Shown here: in pieces, positions 12,681 through 14,440 of the stretch
Position numbering within the stretch: position 1 is the first letter of the stretch
Layout: each line of letters begins with the position of its first letter
From: Oscillospiraceae bacterium
GTDB taxonomy: Bacteria; Bacillota; Clostridia; Oscillospirales; UBA929
Assembly: GCA_031282535.1 (NCBI GenBank)
Contig: JAITDM010000007.1
Span: 1 to 14,440 of the forward strand
Direction of reading: 5' to 3'
DNA: 14,440 nt
Notes under the pieces: model-generated
The model's database searches: none
What the model was told of the DNA's origin: nothing
The model's input: the letters and a program-made list of their open reading frames with translations, nothing else
Program-made: the position numbers and the translations under genes

Positions 12681-13814
12681 GTGAAAGAGGCGCGTAAGGC
12701 GGTGGGGCGGTTTTTGCGCACGGCCGATATGTTCCTGCTGTTTGTGTCTTTGCTTGCCGCGTCCTATGGCATGGTGCTCATCTCCAGCGCGACCGCCGCG
12801 GGGGGGCAGTCCAAACGGCAGCTGCTGGTGCAGGGCGGCGCCATTTTGATCGGCGTCGTACTGTTTGTGCTGCTGTCCCTCGTCGAGGTGGAGGTGGTGG
12901 CTGGTTTTTGGAAGTGGATCCTCGCCTTCAACGTCCTGTTTATGTGTCTGCTCCTTGTCTGGGGCGGCGAAAAAGCGAGCAACCGGAGCTGGCTGGAGCC
13001 CAAGTTCCTGCCGTTTTCGATCCAGCCGGCCGAGCTCGTGAAGATCGGGTTCATTTTGCTGCTGGCCAAACAGATGTATGAACTGTCCCAGCGGGAGCGG
13101 CTGAACCACATTCTGTCGATCGGCATGCTCGGGTTCCACTTCGCGGGCATGGCGGGGCTCATCTTTTACACATCAAAGGACAGCGGCATGATCGTCGCCT
13201 ACGCCTGCATCTTTTTCGCGATGTGCCTCGGCGCCGGGATCCACTTTCGCTGGTTTGCCGCGGCCGGCGCCCTGCTCGCGGGGGCCGCGCCGCTGATCTG
13301 GAATTCACTCCAGGACTACCAGCGGCAGCGCATCCTTGTGGGCTTCCGGCCGGAACTCGATCCGCTGGACTACGGCTACCAGTCGCTGCAGAGCAAGACG
13401 GCCATCGGCAGCGGCCGGCTGTTCGGGCAGGGGCTCTACCAGGGCAACCACACGCAGCTCGGGAAGATCCCCGTCAAAGAATCCGACTTCATCTTTTCGG
13501 TGGCCGGGGAGGAGCTGGGCCTCGTGGGCTGCCTCGCCATTTTGCTGCTGCTCGGCATCATCGTCGTGCGGTGCCTCTACATCGCCACCCGGGCCAAGAC
13601 GGAGCTCTCCGCGTCCGTCTGCGTGGGCGTGGCGGGCATGATCCTGTTCCAGACGATCATCAACGTGGGCATGTGCCTGGCGCTCACGCCGGTGGTCGGC
13701 CTCACCCTCCCGTTCTTCAGTTACGGGGGGTCGTCCATCGTGGCGGTGTTCGCCGCCATGGGCCTCGTCTCCTCCGTCCGGCGCAACCCCAAGCACCACT
13801 GGCTGAAAGATTGA
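12681..13814 (+). CDS. SEDS-family peptidoglycan polymerase (RodA/FtsW/SpoVE)
   Basis: 377 aa. GTG 12681 (MKEARKAVGRF) follows GGGAGGTG at 5-base spacing; a TTG 12 codons upstream lacks a good site. The protein is almost wholly hydrophobic, with about ten membrane helices. SEDS hallmarks are FSIQPAELVK (112-121), the long extracytoplasmic segment RILVGFRPELDPLDYGYQSLQSK..., ESDFIFSVAGEELG with the presumed catalytic-site Asp269, and LPFFSYGGSSI (343-353). SEDS proteins polymerise lipid II into glycan strands together with a class B PBP. The GFRPELDPLDYGYQ region and length favour RodA over FtsW, but SpoVE cannot be excluded and no partner PBP gene is adjacent. The stop lies 84 bases before glnS. 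Confidence 0.92.
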   Translation: MKEARKAVGRFLRTADMFLLFVSLLAASYGMVLISSATAAGGQSKRQLLVQGGAILIGVVLFVLLSLVEVEVVAGFWKWILAFNVLFMCLLLVWGGEKASNRSWLEPKFLPFSIQPAELVKIGFILLLAKQMYELSQRERLNHILSIGMLGFHFAGMAGLIFYTSKDSGMIVAYACIFFAMCLGAGIHFRWFAAAGALLAGAAPLIWNSLQDYQRQRILVGFRPELDPLDYGYQSLQSKTAIGSGRLFGQGLYQGNHTQLGKIPVKESDFIFSVAGEELGLVGCLAILLLLGIIVVRCLYIATRAKTELSASVCVGVAGMILFQTIINVGMCLALTPVVGLTLPFFSYGGSSIVAVFAAMGLVSSVRRNPKHHWLKD

Positions 13815-13898
13815 CCGCCAAACGACTGAAAATCCAAATATTTCAATATATTTCCAATAGTTTACAGTGAAGAGAAAGACAAAGAGGGGTGTCTGAAT

Positions 13899-14440
13899 TT
13901 GGAAGAGAGAAAACCGGGCGTCAACTTTATCCATGAAGCGATCAACCGCGACCTGGCCGAGGGGGTGTACGACCGGGTGCAGACCCGTTTTCCGCCCGAG
14001 CCGAACGGATACCTGCACGTCGGCCACGCCAAGGCGATCTCCATCAGTTTCGGGGCGGCCGAAAAGTACGGCGGGCTGTGCAACCTTCGCCTCGACGACA
14101 CGAACCCCACCAAAGAGGAGGTCGAATATGTAGAGGCGATTCAGGAGGACATCCGGTGGCTGGGGTACGAATGGGACCAAGTCTTTCACGCGTCCGACTA
14201 CTTCGACTTTCTGCACGCGTGCGCGGTTCGGCTCATCGAGAAGGGTCTCGCCTACGTGTGCGACCTCACCGCCGACGAGATCCGCGCATACCGGGGCACG
14301 CTGACCGAGCCGGGCCGGGAAAGCCCGTACCGGACGCGCTCCGTCGAGGAGAACCTGGACCTCTTCAGGCGCATGACGGCCGGCGCGTTTCCAAACGGCG
14401 CGCGGGTGTTGCGCGCGAAGATCGACATGGCCTCGCCCAA
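13899..14440 (+). CDS. glnS: Glutaminyl-tRNA synthetase, N-terminal part
   Basis: 180 codons are visible; the gene runs off the right edge. The start is TTG 13899 (MEERKPGVNFIHEAI), placed by the ribosome site AGAGGGGT 8 bases upstream and by similarity to the normal GlnRS N-terminus. The class I signature is clear: TRFPPEPNGYLHVGHAK, with HVGH (40-43) as the HIGH motif, then LRLDDTNPTKEEVEYVEAI, IRWLGYEWDQVFHASDYF and the acceptor-binding region with ESPYRTRSVEENL. It charges tRNA-Gln directly with glutamine. The motif set distinguishes it from GluRS, which lacks the EPNGYLHIGHAK form. Many bacteria instead use GluRS plus GatCAB. Confidence 0.97.
   Translation, partial: MEERKPGVNFIHEAINRDLAEGVYDRVQTRFPPEPNGYLHVGHAKAISISFGAAEKYGGLCNLRLDDTNPTKEEVEYVEAIQEDIRWLGYEWDQVFHASDYFDFLHACAVRLIEKGLAYVCDLTADEIRAYRGTLTEPGRESPYRTRSVEENLDLFRRMTAGAFPNGARVLRAKIDMASP

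Noticed and set aside
13811..13868. Promoter or T-box leader before glnS
   Set aside because: The 84-base gap is too short for a T-box, and only weak -35/-10 pairings are found; glnS may be read from the upstream SEDS gene.

Overview
The window comes from the chromosome of an endospore-forming, GC-rich member of the Clostridia. The evidence is the end of a spoIIIA operon, a two-domain GerMN lipoprotein, a rodA/ftsW-type gene, the tsaE-tsaB pair and a sporulator-style low-molecular-weight PBP. The family Oscillospiraceae or a relative is an inference from gene content and base composition; nothing here fixes the genus.

Layout. (1) 1-1528, + strand: the 3' end of spoIIIAF, then spoIIIAG and spoIIIAH, translationally coupled by ATGA overlaps. 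They belong to the SpoIIIA-SpoIIQ channel between mother cell and forespore. (2) 1529-2053: a heptamer repeat, a 19-bp hairpin, a near-consensus promoter, tRNA-Gln(UUG), tRNA-Lys(UUU) and a strong hairpin terminator. (3) About 2054-5021: a less GC-rich accessory patch. It holds an Rpn-family PD-(D/E)XK protein (-), a broken copy of the 3' end of the nearby GerMN gene, a lipoprotein with a Thr-Pro linker and a C-terminal His/Cys domain (+), a short coding remnant and a Phd/ParE-type toxin-antitoxin pair (-). The terminator hairpin that follows tRNA-Lys recurs twice here, once truncated. (4) 5022-8825, all - strand, transcribed from right to left: a comEA-like gene, an OmpR-family regulator, a HAMP sensor kinase and a double-GerMN lipoprotein. 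Regulator, kinase and GerMN lipoprotein in that order recall actinobacterial mtrA-mtrB-lpqB. (5) 9034-10416, +: a D-Ala-D-Ala carboxypeptidase whose last codons lie inside a tandem repeat that continues past the stop. (6) 10784-12556, -: tsaE, tsaB and upp, overlapping. (7) 12681-14440, +: a SEDS-family rodA/ftsW gene and the start of glnS.

Most of the sequence is conserved chromosome for sporulation, wall synthesis, tRNA modification and translation. The unusual parts are the patchwork between the tRNAs and the GerMN gene, an in-frame stop directly behind the best ribosome-binding site of the GerMN gene, and the repeat array at the dacA 3' end, in which each copy re-encodes the same basic tail and stop. 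I found no CRISPR array, prophage or complete insertion sequence, and no clearly new multi-gene system.
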